From assembly GCF_009910705.1 (NCBI RefSeq), contig NZ_JAAAXJ010000002.1:372001-436000 (forward strand): a stretch of DNA of 64,000 nt. The letters run 5' to 3'. Source of the stretch: Microvirga arsenatis (GTDB lineage: Bacteria > Pseudomonadota > Alphaproteobacteria > Rhizobiales > Beijerinckiaceae). The notes under the pieces are model-generated. The model saw only the letters and a program-made list of their open reading frames with translations, ran no database searches and was not told the DNA's origin. The position numbers were made by a program, and so were the translations under genes. Positions 1-8,100 of the stretch are shown here, piece by piece (within the stretch, counting starts at the first letter, position 1; each line of letters begins with the position of its first letter).

Positions 1-785
1 GATGCTCCCCTTGCGGCGGGAACGGTTTGGTGGGTGTCCGACAGCAACTCGAACATGTCCGCGAGCGCTGACAGTTTCTCGCCAAGACGGCGGTCCTCTA
101 GGCCTGGGCCGGGATCCAGCATGTCGGCAAGTCCTGCCCTGTCGAGGCAATCGGCGAACGGATCGGCGGCGGCGGCTTCCAAGGCGGCGGCCAGCAGAAG
201 CCCATGGCGCAGGATGGAGGGCGCCGGCGATCCCCCCATAAGCGCTGCGGTGTCGGCCCGGCGCAGGAGGGGCATCGCGAGGGGAAGAAGGCGGGTCGTC
301 TGCTGCCGCGTCGACGCTGTGCGTTCATCGTGAACGTTTCCGATAGTGTCCGCAACGTTGTGGTAGCCACAGGCAAGAAGCCAATGCGGCACGTCGCGGT
401 CCGACGGGGAAGCGTTCCTGAGCCTGTGGACAGCCTTCTTCATCGCGGCGGTCCCCATGAATGTCGCGCCACATGGCAGCACGGGCAGATGGCGGCAAGA
501 AGCCAGCAGCGGCGAGCGTATGAGATGCAGCGGAGCGGCCAGGATTAGATCGCCGTCCTCCTCCACCTGGTCGAGCAGCCGTCGCAGATCAGCGAGCGGG
601 CGGCTTCCTGCATCGATCCGCACGACCGGGACGGATGATGCTGTCGAGGGAGCACTCAGTGCGATGGCACCGGGGTGCGTGAACTGGACCAGCGTCGCCG
701 GCCTGTCGACGGTGGCAAGGCCACGGGCGGTCAGCAGCGCCGCATGGGATGCGGATGTATCGTCCGCGAAGAACGCAACGATCAT
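1..785 (-). CDS. Paralogue A of the 6292-7374 protein, partial (DUF6634-like C-terminus)
   Basis: The minus-strand frame opens at ATG 785 and stays open to the window edge, so the C-terminus is missing. A GGAGAGG ribosome site lies 5 nt upstream. The start MIVAFFADDTSASHAALL aligns with MIPAFVAVDGRSVSTHAALL of the gene at 6292-7374, and both share a middle part rich in Leu/Ala/Pro. The last visible stretch (ALADMFELLSD) aligns with DLADALQAIRD, where the other copy enters a region resembling DUF6634 (recalled from family memory, not searched). It is transcribed alone from its own promoter, which carries the palindrome at 887-901. Function unknown. The N-terminal part has a weak flavour of a nucleotide-binding alpha/beta fold, but no motif supports that. 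Confidence 0.75.
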   Translation of the reverse strand, partial: MIVAFFADDTSASHAALLTARGLATVDRPATLVQFTHPGAIALSAPSTASSVPVVRIDAGSRPLADLRRLLDQVEEDGDLILAAPLHLIRSPLLASCRHLPVLPCGATFMGTAAMKKAVHRLRNASPSDRDVPHWLLACGYHNVADTIGNVHDERTASTRQQTTRLLPLAMPLLRRADTAALMGGSPAPSILRHGLLLAAALEAAAADPFADCLDRAGLADMLDPGPGLEDRRLGEKLSALADMFELLSDTHQTVPAARGA

Positions 786-884
786 GGTACCTCTCCAGCC
801 CCCTGGTGCGCTGGTCCGCCCTCTTTTGTCGGGTCGATGTCCTAGTGCGTCTGGTACGGGCACGCCCTTTTCGAGCATGTAAGA

Positions 885-901
885 ATTATATCATTGATAT
901 A
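885..901 (-). promoter_or_regulatory. Promoter -10 with overlapping 15-bp palindromic operator, site 1
   Basis: TATATCATTGATATA at 887-901 is a perfect palindrome around one central base. Read on the minus strand it runs into a -10 hexamer TATAAT (positions 890-885), about 100 nt before the start at 785. No good -35 is visible. Sites 7475-7489 and 8101-8115 share its layout, which suggests one repressor, probably the XRE protein at 7538-7942. Confidence 0.6.
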
Positions 902-918
902 CCTCTAGAAACTAGAGG
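902..918. repeat. 17-bp palindrome abutting operator site 1
   Basis: CCTCTAG-AAA-CTAGAGG is a perfect 7-bp inverted repeat lying directly against the operator palindrome. It covers the -35 region of the promoter for the gene at 785 and ends 2 bp from the stop codon of the exonuclease gene. It could bind a second regulator or a second dimer. No copy was seen at the other two operators. Confidence 0.5.
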
Positions 919-919
919 G

Positions 920-1828
920 TCAGGCGAACAACATCGCTGCTTGGTTACCAAGAGGTTGCCGACGGGTCCGAGCACCACGGGTTTGCCGGCGCCGAAGCGC
1001 TGCGAGGCCCCGGGCCAGTGGGACAGGCATCACGGGTGTTGCGGCAACGGCCGGAACGGCAACAAGCATCGGGGAAGGACGATCCGACGATTGCCAGCGG
1101 TCGAGAAACTCGCCCAGGTGCGGGCGTTCCGCCCTCCCCGCCTCCAGGCAGCTGACGAGACTTTCCATGCTGGCGTTGTGCCCGGCCGCATCGATCCGCC
1201 CGGTGAGGAATGCCCAGCGAACGTACAGGGCATACAAGTTCAGGACATCGCCCTCGCAATAGGCCCTGACTTGCTCGATGTCGCCCCGCTCGACCATGGC
1301 CTCGACCTCGGAGCCGTGACCGCCGATCTTGCCGGGCAGGCCCATCGCGCGGGCCGCCTCGTCCAGGCCCATCCGTGCGCTCGCCCCATAGTCGGAGAGC
1401 ACCTCCATGAGGTCGCAATGCCAGTCCGGCGCAAAACGCTGGGCGTAGTTGTTCCACCTGTTGCCGCGTTGGCTCCAGGCGTCGGCGGTGATGCCATGGA
1501 TCAGGGAGCGCAGTTGCAGGACCGCGATGTCGAAGGCCCGCCCGTTCCAGGTCACCATGCGCATGTTCCGTTGCGCGAAGTGGCGCCAGAACGCGGTGAG
1601 GATGCGCCGCTCGTTCCAGTCGGGGCGTCCACCCGAGCGGCAGCACTCGACGACGTAGCGCTCCTGCTCCGTGCCTTCGTCGCGCTCGATCCTTGCCTCC
1701 ACCACCGAGATCGCGACGATGCGGTGCCAGATCGGTTTTGGGAACTTGTCGGCGGGCCAGTCCGCAGGAATGAGATCGCGGTCCGGAACGGTTTCGATGT
1801 CGAGGCAGATCAGGCGGTCGTGCTGCAT
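920..1828 (-). CDS. DnaQ/PolB-type 3'-5' exonuclease
   Basis: A 302-residue protein of the RNase H-like exonuclease fold, closest in pattern to the predicted PolB-like exonuclease family (DNA_pol_B_exo2). From the chosen start the motifs are Exo I LDIET (D10, E12), Exo II WNGRAFD (D100), HCDL (D139) and Exo III YCEGD (Y190-x3-D194), so the DEDD metal ligands appear complete and a YxxxD active site is expected. The start at 1828 is preferred because GGAG lies 6 nt upstream; another ATG is at 1840. It is the last gene of the leftward operon 7374-920, 81-93 nt behind the degenerate phosphoesterase. It probably trims DNA or RNA ends; the substrate is unknown. Confidence 0.8.
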   Translation of the reverse strand: MQHDRLICLDIETVPDRDLIPADWPADKFPKPIWHRIVAISVVEARIERDEGTEQERYVVECCRSGGRPDWNERRILTAFWRHFAQRNMRMVTWNGRAFDIAVLQLRSLIHGITADAWSQRGNRWNNYAQRFAPDWHCDLMEVLSDYGASARMGLDEAARAMGLPGKIGGHGSEVEAMVERGDIEQVRAYCEGDVLNLYALYVRWAFLTGRIDAAGHNASMESLVSCLEAGRAERPHLGEFLDRWQSSDRPSPMLVAVPAVAATPVMPVPLARGLAALRRRQTRGARTRRQPLGNQAAMLFA

Positions 1829-1921
1829 CGTGGACTCCATGGTGAACGACAGCGGTGTCAGGGGTGACGAAGTGGCCGTTGAAGGAAAGGCGACCGGGCA
1901 GGTGCAGGTGGGGCGAGCGGC

Positions 1922-2959
1922 TCAGACCTCGACGATGAGCCCCGGGCTGGGAGCGTCGGTGTGCCCGGTGCCACCGGGATTGCTCACGACACGGGTTTTC
2001 CCGACCCGGTAGTCGACGGCTCCCGCCACGTGTCCGTGGACCCACAGGGCGGGAGCGCCCCAGCTCTGCATGATCGGCTCTAGATCGGACGCATGGGCTG
2101 TGGGCAGCCAGCGCTCGGTGGAGCACCAGCCGATCCAGTCGTCAGGCAGGGAGCGTCGGGATGGGGCGTGATGGGTCAGCACGACGGCCCGGTCGCCCGG
2201 TCGCACGCCGGTGATCATCGACTCCGGGGACGGGCGAATGCCGTGCTCCTGGCAGACGATGCTGCCGAGGACGTCTTCAATGTAGGCACGTGACCGCGCG
2301 TGCGCGCCGGCGGCCACGTGCGGTGACCAAGACCGTTGTTGCGTCAGGATGATGCGCTGACAATCTGGCCACGAGCCGCGCGCAAAGCCACGTGCAACGG
2401 TGGCCCGGTCGGCGCCATTGAGGCCCCAATCGGTCCACAGCGTTGCACCGACGACGTGCACGCCCCGCCCCTGCCTGTCGACGAGGCTGGCGGTTTCGTC
2501 CGAGAGCAGCGTGATGCCAGTGTTGCGCGCGAACTCGCGACCGCGGGCCAAGGTCTCGGCCATCGGGCGCCCGTTCCAGTACTCCTCGTTGCCTGGGACC
2601 ATGAGGATGGGGTGATCGCGGCAACGGCTGCGCAAGGAGCGGTCGACCCACCGCAGCGCCTCCTCCAGATCCGAGGCCACGCCGCCCGCGATCAGGACTG
2701 CATCGCAGTCCGGCAGATGGTCCGGCAGCGTGAAGGGCGGGAGGCGTCCGTCATCAACGTGCAGGTCGGACATGATCCAGAACCGCATGCCGCAATCCGG
2801 CGCGGCCTTGGGACGCGCCGGTGCCGACCTGGCGGCCGCGCGCCCGCGGGAGGCGTCGTGGGTGGGCCGGCGCAGGGGAGCGGTCGGCGTGCCGGGAGTG
2901 GATTTCGGGAGCGGAGGAATGGTTCTTGGCTTCGGCGTGGTCCGAGGTGCGTCAGTCAT
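1922..2959 (-). CDS. Degenerate metallophosphoesterase-fold protein
   Basis: A 345-residue calcineurin-like phosphoesterase homologue, clearly paralogous to the gene at 4842-5630 (shared SDLH, ATLWTD/CTLWTD, THHAPSRRS, ALWVHGH, VDYR, TRVV.NP). It keeps D65 and H67 and the THH motif. The GD motif is AGGV (G93 replaces Asp), GNHE is GNEE (E125 replaces His) and GHMH is GHVA (A312 replaces His). Three metal or catalytic ligands are therefore lost, and hydrolysis is doubtful. A Pro/Arg-rich extension of about 57 residues precedes the fold. The start at 2959 has GGAG 11 nt upstream; a second ATG lies at the fold boundary (residue 58). It sits between the AAA+ ATPase and exonuclease genes and may be a structural or regulatory partner of the active copy. 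Confidence 0.8.
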   Translation of the reverse strand: MTDAPRTTPKPRTIPPLPKSTPGTPTAPLRRPTHDASRGRAAARSAPARPKAAPDCGMRFWIMSDLHVDDGRLPPFTLPDHLPDCDAVLIAGGVASDLEEALRWVDRSLRSRCRDHPILMVPGNEEYWNGRPMAETLARGREFARNTGITLLSDETASLVDRQGRGVHVVGATLWTDWGLNGADRATVARGFARGSWPDCQRIILTQQRSWSPHVAAGAHARSRAYIEDVLGSIVCQEHGIRPSPESMITGVRPGDRAVVLTHHAPSRRSLPDDWIGWCSTERWLPTAHASDLEPIMQSWGAPALWVHGHVAGAVDYRVGKTRVVSNPGGTGHTDAPSPGLIVEV

Positions 2960-3031
2960 TCTCGCGAGGTCTCCGCCATTGGGCTTTGGGCCGCAGGAGT
3001 TCAGCCGGTCGGGATCAAGGGAGGGAAAGCG

Positions 3032-4750
3032 TCACTGCGGCCTTGCAAGGCTGGCGTGTTCTCGGACCCGCAGGACCGCGTCGACCATGCGCCGAAGCCT
3101 GCGCACGGAGCCACCCTGCCAGCGCGTGCGGAGGGCATCCCGTTCGATGCCGTCCAAGGGCGGAAAGTAGCGCGCATCCAGTCCCCGCTCGCGGGCGATG
3201 TCCTCGACCAGGGCGGGCAGAAGGGCGTCCAGGTGCTCGGGACCCGGCTCGGGAAAGAACAGGACGGCGCGGAAGCGGTCGAGCAGGGGACTAGGGAGAC
3301 GCCAGACTTCGTTCGCGGTGCAGATCATGGACACCCAAGACAAGTCGAGGTCCGCCTGCAGGCAAGGGTCGGGAAAGCGGGCCGCCGTCTCCGGCTCCAT
3401 CGCCTGCAGCATGGAGTCCCACAGCCGGCCGTAATCCGAGCGGGTCGGCGCCTTGTCGACCTCGTCCACAAGCAGCAGCGGATTCGCTTGCTGGAACCGG
3501 GCGATGGCCATGAAGGGGCGGCACGGCTCGGTCGAATACCACCGCCGTTCGGTGCCGCCGAACGAGCCGCCTCCGTCGTTGGATCCATCCACGCGGAAGA
3601 CACCCATGCCCAAGGCCTCGCCGAGACGCCTCACGAAACGGCTTTTCCCCGACCCCGGCGCCCCTTCGACCAGAAGGTGTCCAAGATGCACATAAGGGCG
3701 GCCCACAAGCCACCGCAATGTTTGGTCGATGACAGCCTCAGCCTGCGGGAACTCACGGAGCAGGGTCCGGCGGACCGCCGGCAGGTCGGGGGTGGCGACC
3801 AGGGGCAACGCAGCGCCGATGACATGCTCGTAGCCGCGCCAAGCCTCCCTGCCCCGGCTGCTTCCTGTTTCGCCTGCGGACCGGCAGACAATCACATGGC
3901 CCTCTGGAGGCGGAGCGTCGGCCGGTGCCGCGTCCGGCTGGGACGCCGGTGTCTGCGTGCTCTTTTCCTGCTCTTTGCGGCGGGCGAGGGCCGCCTTGCG
4001 CTCCGCGACGCGGCGGCGTTCCTCCGCCACCGCAAGGCGCTCGACCGGTCCGAGGACGAGGCGGCCGGCCTTGAGGGCCACGGTCGCCAGTGTTTCGTAG
4101 GCATAGGCCTCCGGCACGCGTCCGACAGCCATGACTGACAACCCTGTGCCCAAGCAGGCGACGTCCTTCTTGAGCCCGTTGTAGGCCGCGCCGAGCGCTT
4201 GGCGCCATTGCTGGGCAGCATCCGTCCGGACGGCCGCACTCGCCGGGAAGGTGGCGCCCATCTCAGGATCGTCGACCTGGGCAAGAAGGTCATCGAACGG
4301 GTTCGGCGCCTCCTCCTGGTCTCCCTCGGATGCCAGGAGGAGGCTCAGCCGCGCAAGGGCCGTTCCGACCTCGTCGAGCCGCTCCGCGTCGCGCCAGACC
4401 GCCAAGGCGAGGCGCATGGCGATGTCCCGTTCACCCGCGGGGCCGAGGAGCATGAGCAAGGCGTCTGCCACCTCCCGCGCCGCGGGCCGGTCGGTGAGGG
4501 CGGCAACCTCATCGAGCATGGAGCAGGTGCCTGCCAGCGGGATGTCCGCCGGCAGGCGGAGCGTTCCAACGGCGGCGTCGAGGCAGCGCTGGACCGTCGC
4601 GCCAAGACCGGCGCCGAGCGCGCGGGCATCGACAATGAGCTGCTTCGCGGGCTCGCCGTGGATGCCGTCGGCGTCGAGAGCCGTCCGGAGGACCCGGGGA
4701 AACGCCCGAAGCACGATGGATCGTGCCAGCGCGGGCTTGATACGTGACAT
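3032..4750 (-). CDS. AAA+ ATPase with a helical N-terminal region
   Basis: A 572-residue protein. Residues 1-250 are mostly Ala/Leu-rich helix. A charged stretch and a Pro/Ala linker follow, then an AAA+ module from about 320 with Walker A GAPGSGKS (363-370), Walker B LLLVDEVDK (D429, E430), a sensor-1-like CTAN and a lid segment with QGGSVRRLRRM. The pattern recalls the ATPase part of Lon or MoxR proteins, but there is no protease domain. ATG 4750 is chosen because AAGG lies 7 nt upstream and the protein then no longer overlaps the phosphoesterase gene. It is the middle gene of the leftward operon and is likely the motor or remodelling subunit of the system. Substrate unknown. Confidence 0.8.
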   Translation of the reverse strand: MSRIKPALARSIVLRAFPRVLRTALDADGIHGEPAKQLIVDARALGAGLGATVQRCLDAAVGTLRLPADIPLAGTCSMLDEVAALTDRPAAREVADALLMLLGPAGERDIAMRLALAVWRDAERLDEVGTALARLSLLLASEGDQEEAPNPFDDLLAQVDDPEMGATFPASAAVRTDAAQQWRQALGAAYNGLKKDVACLGTGLSVMAVGRVPEAYAYETLATVALKAGRLVLGPVERLAVAEERRRVAERKAALARRKEQEKSTQTPASQPDAAPADAPPPEGHVIVCRSAGETGSSRGREAWRGYEHVIGAALPLVATPDLPAVRRTLLREFPQAEAVIDQTLRWLVGRPYVHLGHLLVEGAPGSGKSRFVRRLGEALGMGVFRVDGSNDGGGSFGGTERRWYSTEPCRPFMAIARFQQANPLLLVDEVDKAPTRSDYGRLWDSMLQAMEPETAARFPDPCLQADLDLSWVSMICTANEVWRLPSPLLDRFRAVLFFPEPGPEHLDALLPALVEDIARERGLDARYFPPLDGIERDALRTRWQGGSVRRLRRMVDAVLRVREHASLARPQ

Positions 4751-4841
4751 GGGGCAGCCTTGGTGTCGGGTAGACGGATCCGCAGTCCAACAGGGACGCG
4801 GATGGGCGAATTCGGTGCCTCTGATTGAGGCGGGCCCCAGC

Positions 4842-5630
4842 CTATGAGGCGACCTCCACGACGAGCGCCGGGTCGAATTTGCTGTTTTCGGTTCCGTATC
4901 CCTTTGGATTGCACACGACCCGCGTGCCGCCGATCCGGTAGTCGACGCTCGCATGCATATGGCCATGGACCCACAGGGTCGGCGCCGCCGCCTCGATGAG
5001 CGGCTCCAGATCGGATGCGTATGCCGGGTTCAGGGCGCTCTTGGCGAACTGTGGCGCCACCGACCGCCGGCTCGGAGCATGGTGCGTGATCACCACACGC
5101 GATACGAGGTCGTCCGCCACGCGCAGGTCGCCAAGCAGGACCTCCCTGAGATAGGCCCGCGAGGCCGCATGAAGGGCGGCGGCCTCCTCCGGTCGGAAGC
5201 GTCGCCACTGGGGCTTGGTCGCCCAGGCGATCCGTCGGTGGTCGTTCATGCCACGGCGCGCGGACTCCATCGCCAGCGGCCGCAGTACGGCACCGTCGAG
5301 GGCATAGTCCGTCCACAGGGTGCAACCCGTGATGCCCACCCGCCCGATCACGACGCTGTCGTTCTCCAGGAGGTGGATGCCGCGCTCGGCCGCCGCGGCC
5401 CGGCCTCTGGCCAGCTCCGCCGGCAGTTCGCTGCGGTAGAACTCATGGTTGCCCGCCACCATCAGCACGGGCATGTGCGGCCGTATCGTCTCGCCCGCCC
5501 AGGCGATGCTGTCCACGAGTCCTTCGCCGATGTCGCCGGCGATCACGGCCACGTCAGCCTGCGGGATGGTGGCAGGAGCCCATGCGGGCCCGACGTCCCG
5601 GTGAAGGTCGGACAAGATCCAAAGTCGCAA
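4842..5630 (-). CDS. Metallophosphoesterase (calcineurin-like), intact active site
   Basis: A 262-residue protein with the full set of dimetal phosphoesterase motifs: SDLH (D8, H10), AGDIGE (D33), GNHE (N61, H62), THHAPS and GHMH. Family members hydrolyse phosphomono- or phosphodiesters, including nucleic acids and cyclic nucleotides; the substrate cannot be read from sequence. The start is TTG 5630 with GGGAGG 5 nt upstream, leading at once into the first strand. It lies between a 180-residue hypothetical protein and the AAA+ ATPase. The gene at 1922-2959 is a paralogue lacking three of these ligands, so this copy probably supplies the catalysis. Confidence 0.85.
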   Translation of the reverse strand: MRLWILSDLHRDVGPAWAPATIPQADVAVIAGDIGEGLVDSIAWAGETIRPHMPVLMVAGNHEFYRSELPAELARGRAAAAERGIHLLENDSVVIGRVGITGCTLWTDYALDGAVLRPLAMESARRGMNDHRRIAWATKPQWRRFRPEEAAALHAASRAYLREVLLGDLRVADDLVSRVVITHHAPSRRSVAPQFAKSALNPAYASDLEPLIEAAAPTLWVHGHMHASVDYRIGGTRVVCNPKGYGTENSKFDPALVVEVAS

Positions 5631-5672
5631 GCAATCCTCCCAGGGCTGGGGTTAGGGACATTGGCAGGTCGG

Positions 5673-6215
5673 CTAGGCCGGTGGCTGCGGCGGGTCCGTC
5701 AGCGGGCCGGGTGCGGGACGGCGGCTCCATTGCCGCCACCGGACAGACAGGTCGAGGCACGCCGCATGCCGCTCCGACTGGCGGGCCAGGCGCGACAGCG
5801 CGTGGGCCAGAATGAACGGCGAGGCCGCATCGCCTTGCAGCCCGTGCGCGAGAAGGCAGCTCATGACGAAGTCGGCGTAGCGGCTGTCGAGCGCGCCGCG
5901 GCGCAGCAGGAGATCGACCGCGGCTCCGATCACGAGCGCCGAGTTGGCCCGCGCATGCAGGCGCCGGCTGCCAACGGACGCGGGGCCGTTCAGGGCGAGC
6001 ACCCGTTCCAGCACGCGCCGGCGCCCGGCCCCGATCTCCTCCGGGGCCAGGGTGCGCCAGAAAGCCAGGGCCTGCCGCTCCGTGGCCGTCACGTGCCGTT
6101 GCCGGCCGCCCCGTCGCGGCCGCCGACCGGCGCGGGCTCCACCGGGGGGCGAGACTTTGCGCGGCCGGGGGACGGCCGGCCTGATGTGCTGGGGGCGCTT
6201 GACGATGGGCGGCAT
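5673..6215 (-). CDS. Hypothetical protein, basic N-terminus, helical C-terminus
   Basis: A 180-residue protein with no recognised domain. The first 40 residues are Pro/Arg/Gly-rich and strongly basic, a pattern common in nucleic-acid-binding tails. From about residue 45 onward it looks like an all-helical domain with repeated Leu/Ala segments. ATG 6215 has GGAG 5 nt upstream; a longer frame would overlap the preceding gene. It is the second gene of the leftward operon, 76 nt after the DUF6634-like protein and 42 nt before the phosphoesterase. The product may be an adaptor, but nothing in the sequence proves a role. Confidence 0.55.
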   Translation of the reverse strand: MPPIVKRPQHIRPAVPRPRKVSPPGGARAGRRPRRGGRQRHVTATERQALAFWRTLAPEEIGAGRRRVLERVLALNGPASVGSRRLHARANSALVIGAAVDLLLRRGALDSRYADFVMSCLLAHGLQGDAASPFILAHALSRLARQSERHAACLDLSVRWRQWSRRPAPGPLTDPPQPPA

Positions 6216-6291
6216 GGTTGCTCCGTCGGCTGCCCGGGCCTGGTCCCGGGTTCGGTGTCTGATGGCTGGCGGGGTGATGGTCGGGATCGAC

Positions 6292-7374
6292 TCAGTGCAC
6301 CGAAGCGGCAGCGGACCCGTCCTGGGCCGGGGTCCCGAGCCTGTACAGGCGCGAAAGCGTGCGGGCGTAGGTGCGGCCGTCGGTGGCGTATACCTCCGAG
6401 GTCCGGACCAGCCGTCCGGAAGGAATGCTGGGATGGCCATAGGATCGGCCCTCCAGGATGCGGACGGGCCGGGTCGTCCGCACCCAATCATCGAGCACCG
6501 GCGCCGTGGCGAGTTCCTCCGGCGTGGGCGGGTTCCCGTCGCGGATCGCCTGGAGCGCGTCCGCAAGGTCGCGCAGCCGCTCCGGCTCGTCGCGCTCGTC
6601 CGCCGTGATCCGCGTCGGATCGCCCGCCCCCAGGATCTCGGCGAAGGCCGCAGGGTCGATGTCCGGCGCGGAGGGGGCCGCGGCGACGGCGCGCAGGGCG
6701 GCGGTGAGGAGCACGCCCGAGCGCAACAACCAGGGCCGGGGCTGTCCGGCCAGCAGCGAGGCCGCCTCGCCCCGGCTCAGCAGCGGCAGCGTGAGGGGCA
6801 GGACGCGGGCCGGCACGGGTCCGGCGTCGGCGGTGAGGAGCGCCTGCATGGTCTCGGTGAAGCCGGCCAGGGCGGGTCCGCCGCCGGAGCGCCCGCATCC
6901 CAGCAGCCACGGCACAGGGCGTGCGGCCTGCGGCCCCCCGTCCATGCCCTGCCGGGACCCAGGCTCCCGCGGACCCATGCCGGCCGCCAAGTCGTGGAGG
7001 GCCGAGGCGACGAGGTGCTCGTCCAGCGGGGCCGGGCCGACGGGAACGACCGGCAGCACTCGCGCGCGCGCCGGCCCGGCCCAGTCGGTGAGCTCGGCGA
7101 GTGGCATGTCGAGCACGACGGCCCGGCCGTCGCCCTCGGCGGCGGCAATGGCCCGGTCGACGGCTGGACGGTGTCCTGCCGCAGCGAGCGGATGCTCGAC
7201 GACGCGGACGGCATCTGGCATCGTTTCCGGACTCGGGAGCGCCGCCTCGGCCGCTCCCGTGATCCGGACCAGGGTCACGGGTCGGTTTGCGGCGATGCCG
7301 AGGCCACAGGCAGCAAGCAAGGCCGCGTGGGTGCTGACGGAGCGCCCATCGACGGCGACAAAGGCGGGGATCAT
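6292..7374 (-). CDS. Paralogue B: uncharacterised N-terminal domain plus DUF6634-like C-terminus
   Basis: A 360-residue protein, first gene of the leftward operon. About 250 N-terminal residues (Ala/Leu/Pro/Gly-rich) match only the partial paralogue at 1-785. The C-terminal ~95 residues (DLADALQAIRDG, GHPSIPSG, RTSEVYATDG, RTLSRLYRLG) fit my recollection of DUF6634, a small Rhizobiales domain of unknown function. The start at 7374 matches the paralogue's MI start and has GGGAGAG about 10 nt upstream; an earlier in-frame ATG at 7395 overlaps that site. The promoter 7473-7501 carries operator site 2. Function unknown. Confidence 0.7.
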   Translation of the reverse strand: MIPAFVAVDGRSVSTHAALLAACGLGIAANRPVTLVRITGAAEAALPSPETMPDAVRVVEHPLAAAGHRPAVDRAIAAAEGDGRAVVLDMPLAELTDWAGPARARVLPVVPVGPAPLDEHLVASALHDLAAGMGPREPGSRQGMDGGPQAARPVPWLLGCGRSGGGPALAGFTETMQALLTADAGPVPARVLPLTLPLLSRGEAASLLAGQPRPWLLRSGVLLTAALRAVAAAPSAPDIDPAAFAEILGAGDPTRITADERDEPERLRDLADALQAIRDGNPPTPEELATAPVLDDWVRTTRPVRILEGRSYGHPSIPSGRLVRTSEVYATDGRTYARTLSRLYRLGTPAQDGSAAASVH

Positions 7375-7472
7375 GGCGGAAAAACTCTCCCTCAAACAGG
7401 GCCGGCACCAAGGGCCGGACGTGGGGGCGACGTCCGGAGGAGATGGAACGGCAGGAGCGACGAAGAAATGGA

Positions 7473-7501
7473 ACTATACCATTGGTATACGAATTTTTCA
7501 A
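7473..7501 (-). promoter_or_regulatory. Sigma-70-type promoter with overlapping palindromic operator, site 2
   Basis: On the minus strand TTGAAA (7501-7496), a 17-nt spacer and TATAGT (7478-7473) form a good promoter for the leftward operon. The palindrome TATACCA-T-TGGTATA at 7475-7489 covers the -10 and half of the spacer. It lies between the divergent starts at 7374 and 7538, so a bound regulator could act on both genes. Confidence 0.7.
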
Positions 7502-7537
7502 GACAATCCTGCCCGGCCGCCTGCGCTCGAAGCGCTG

Positions 7538-7942
7538 ATGGTTAACGGCTTCCCGGCCGACGAGCCTATTCCGGGGGAGCTGTGCCAGGCGGCCAGGACG
7601 ATGCTCGGGCTTTCGCAGCGGCAGCTCGCGGAGGCGGCGGGCGTCTCGAAACTTTACATCAATGATTTTGAGAACGGCTTCCGCAGGATCGCAGCGAAGT
7701 CCGTCGCAAAGCTGCGCGCGGCGCTGGAGGCTGGCGGTGCCCGCTTCCTCAAGGGCGACGGCTGCACTGGCGTCGTCACGGAGATGGATCGGCCGGAGTT
7801 CGAGCGGCAGTCCCGCTCGCCGGAAAGACGGGAACGAGGCGCAGGATCGGACGCTGACGGAGCCGAGGCTGAAGGAGGGGGGCAGCAGGCGCCGCGTCCG
7901 CGGGGAAGGCCGCGCAAGGCGTCCTTGCCACCGGCCGCGTGA
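7538..7942 (+). CDS. XRE/Cro-type helix-turn-helix regulator
   Basis: A 134-residue protein. Residues 14-70 form an HTH_3 domain: helix one ELCQAARTMLGLS, then QRQLAEAAGVSKLYINDFENG, the usual turn and recognition helix, then KSVAKLRAALEAGGARFL. The C-terminal 60 residues are charged, Arg/Gly/Pro-rich and probably disordered. It is divergent from the operon starting at 7374, with the palindromic site 7475-7489 in between, so autoregulation and control of the operon are likely. Two further copies of the site (887-901, 8101-8115) suggest a small regulon. The ribosome site before ATG 7538 is weak. Confidence 0.8.
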   Translation: MVNGFPADEPIPGELCQAARTMLGLSQRQLAEAAGVSKLYINDFENGFRRIAAKSVAKLRAALEAGGARFLKGDGCTGVVTEMDRPEFERQSRSPERRERGAGSDADGAEAEGGGQQAPRPRGRPRKASLPPAA

Positions 7943-8100
7943 GCCTGGGCCTGCCAGCTCGGTGTCTCGCGCGCGAGGATGGACGGGACCGGGTGGCTTG
8001 GCATGCTTGCATGAACCGTCCCGATTGTGATTCGGCCCGGAGGCGTTAACCGAGATGGCCAGGCTTGACGCGGCGGCCTCGATTTGCCTCGCTTTTTGTT

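Noticed and set aside
2336-4138. 600-residue plus-strand frame over the ATPase and phosphoesterase genes
   Set aside because: No domain and no ribosome site; the minus strand carries clear Walker and phosphoesterase motifs.
1-7374. Universal stress protein assignment for the duplicated proteins
   Set aside because: The N-terminal strand-helix start is suggestive, but the USP nucleotide loop (G-x2-G-x9-G-S/T) is absent.
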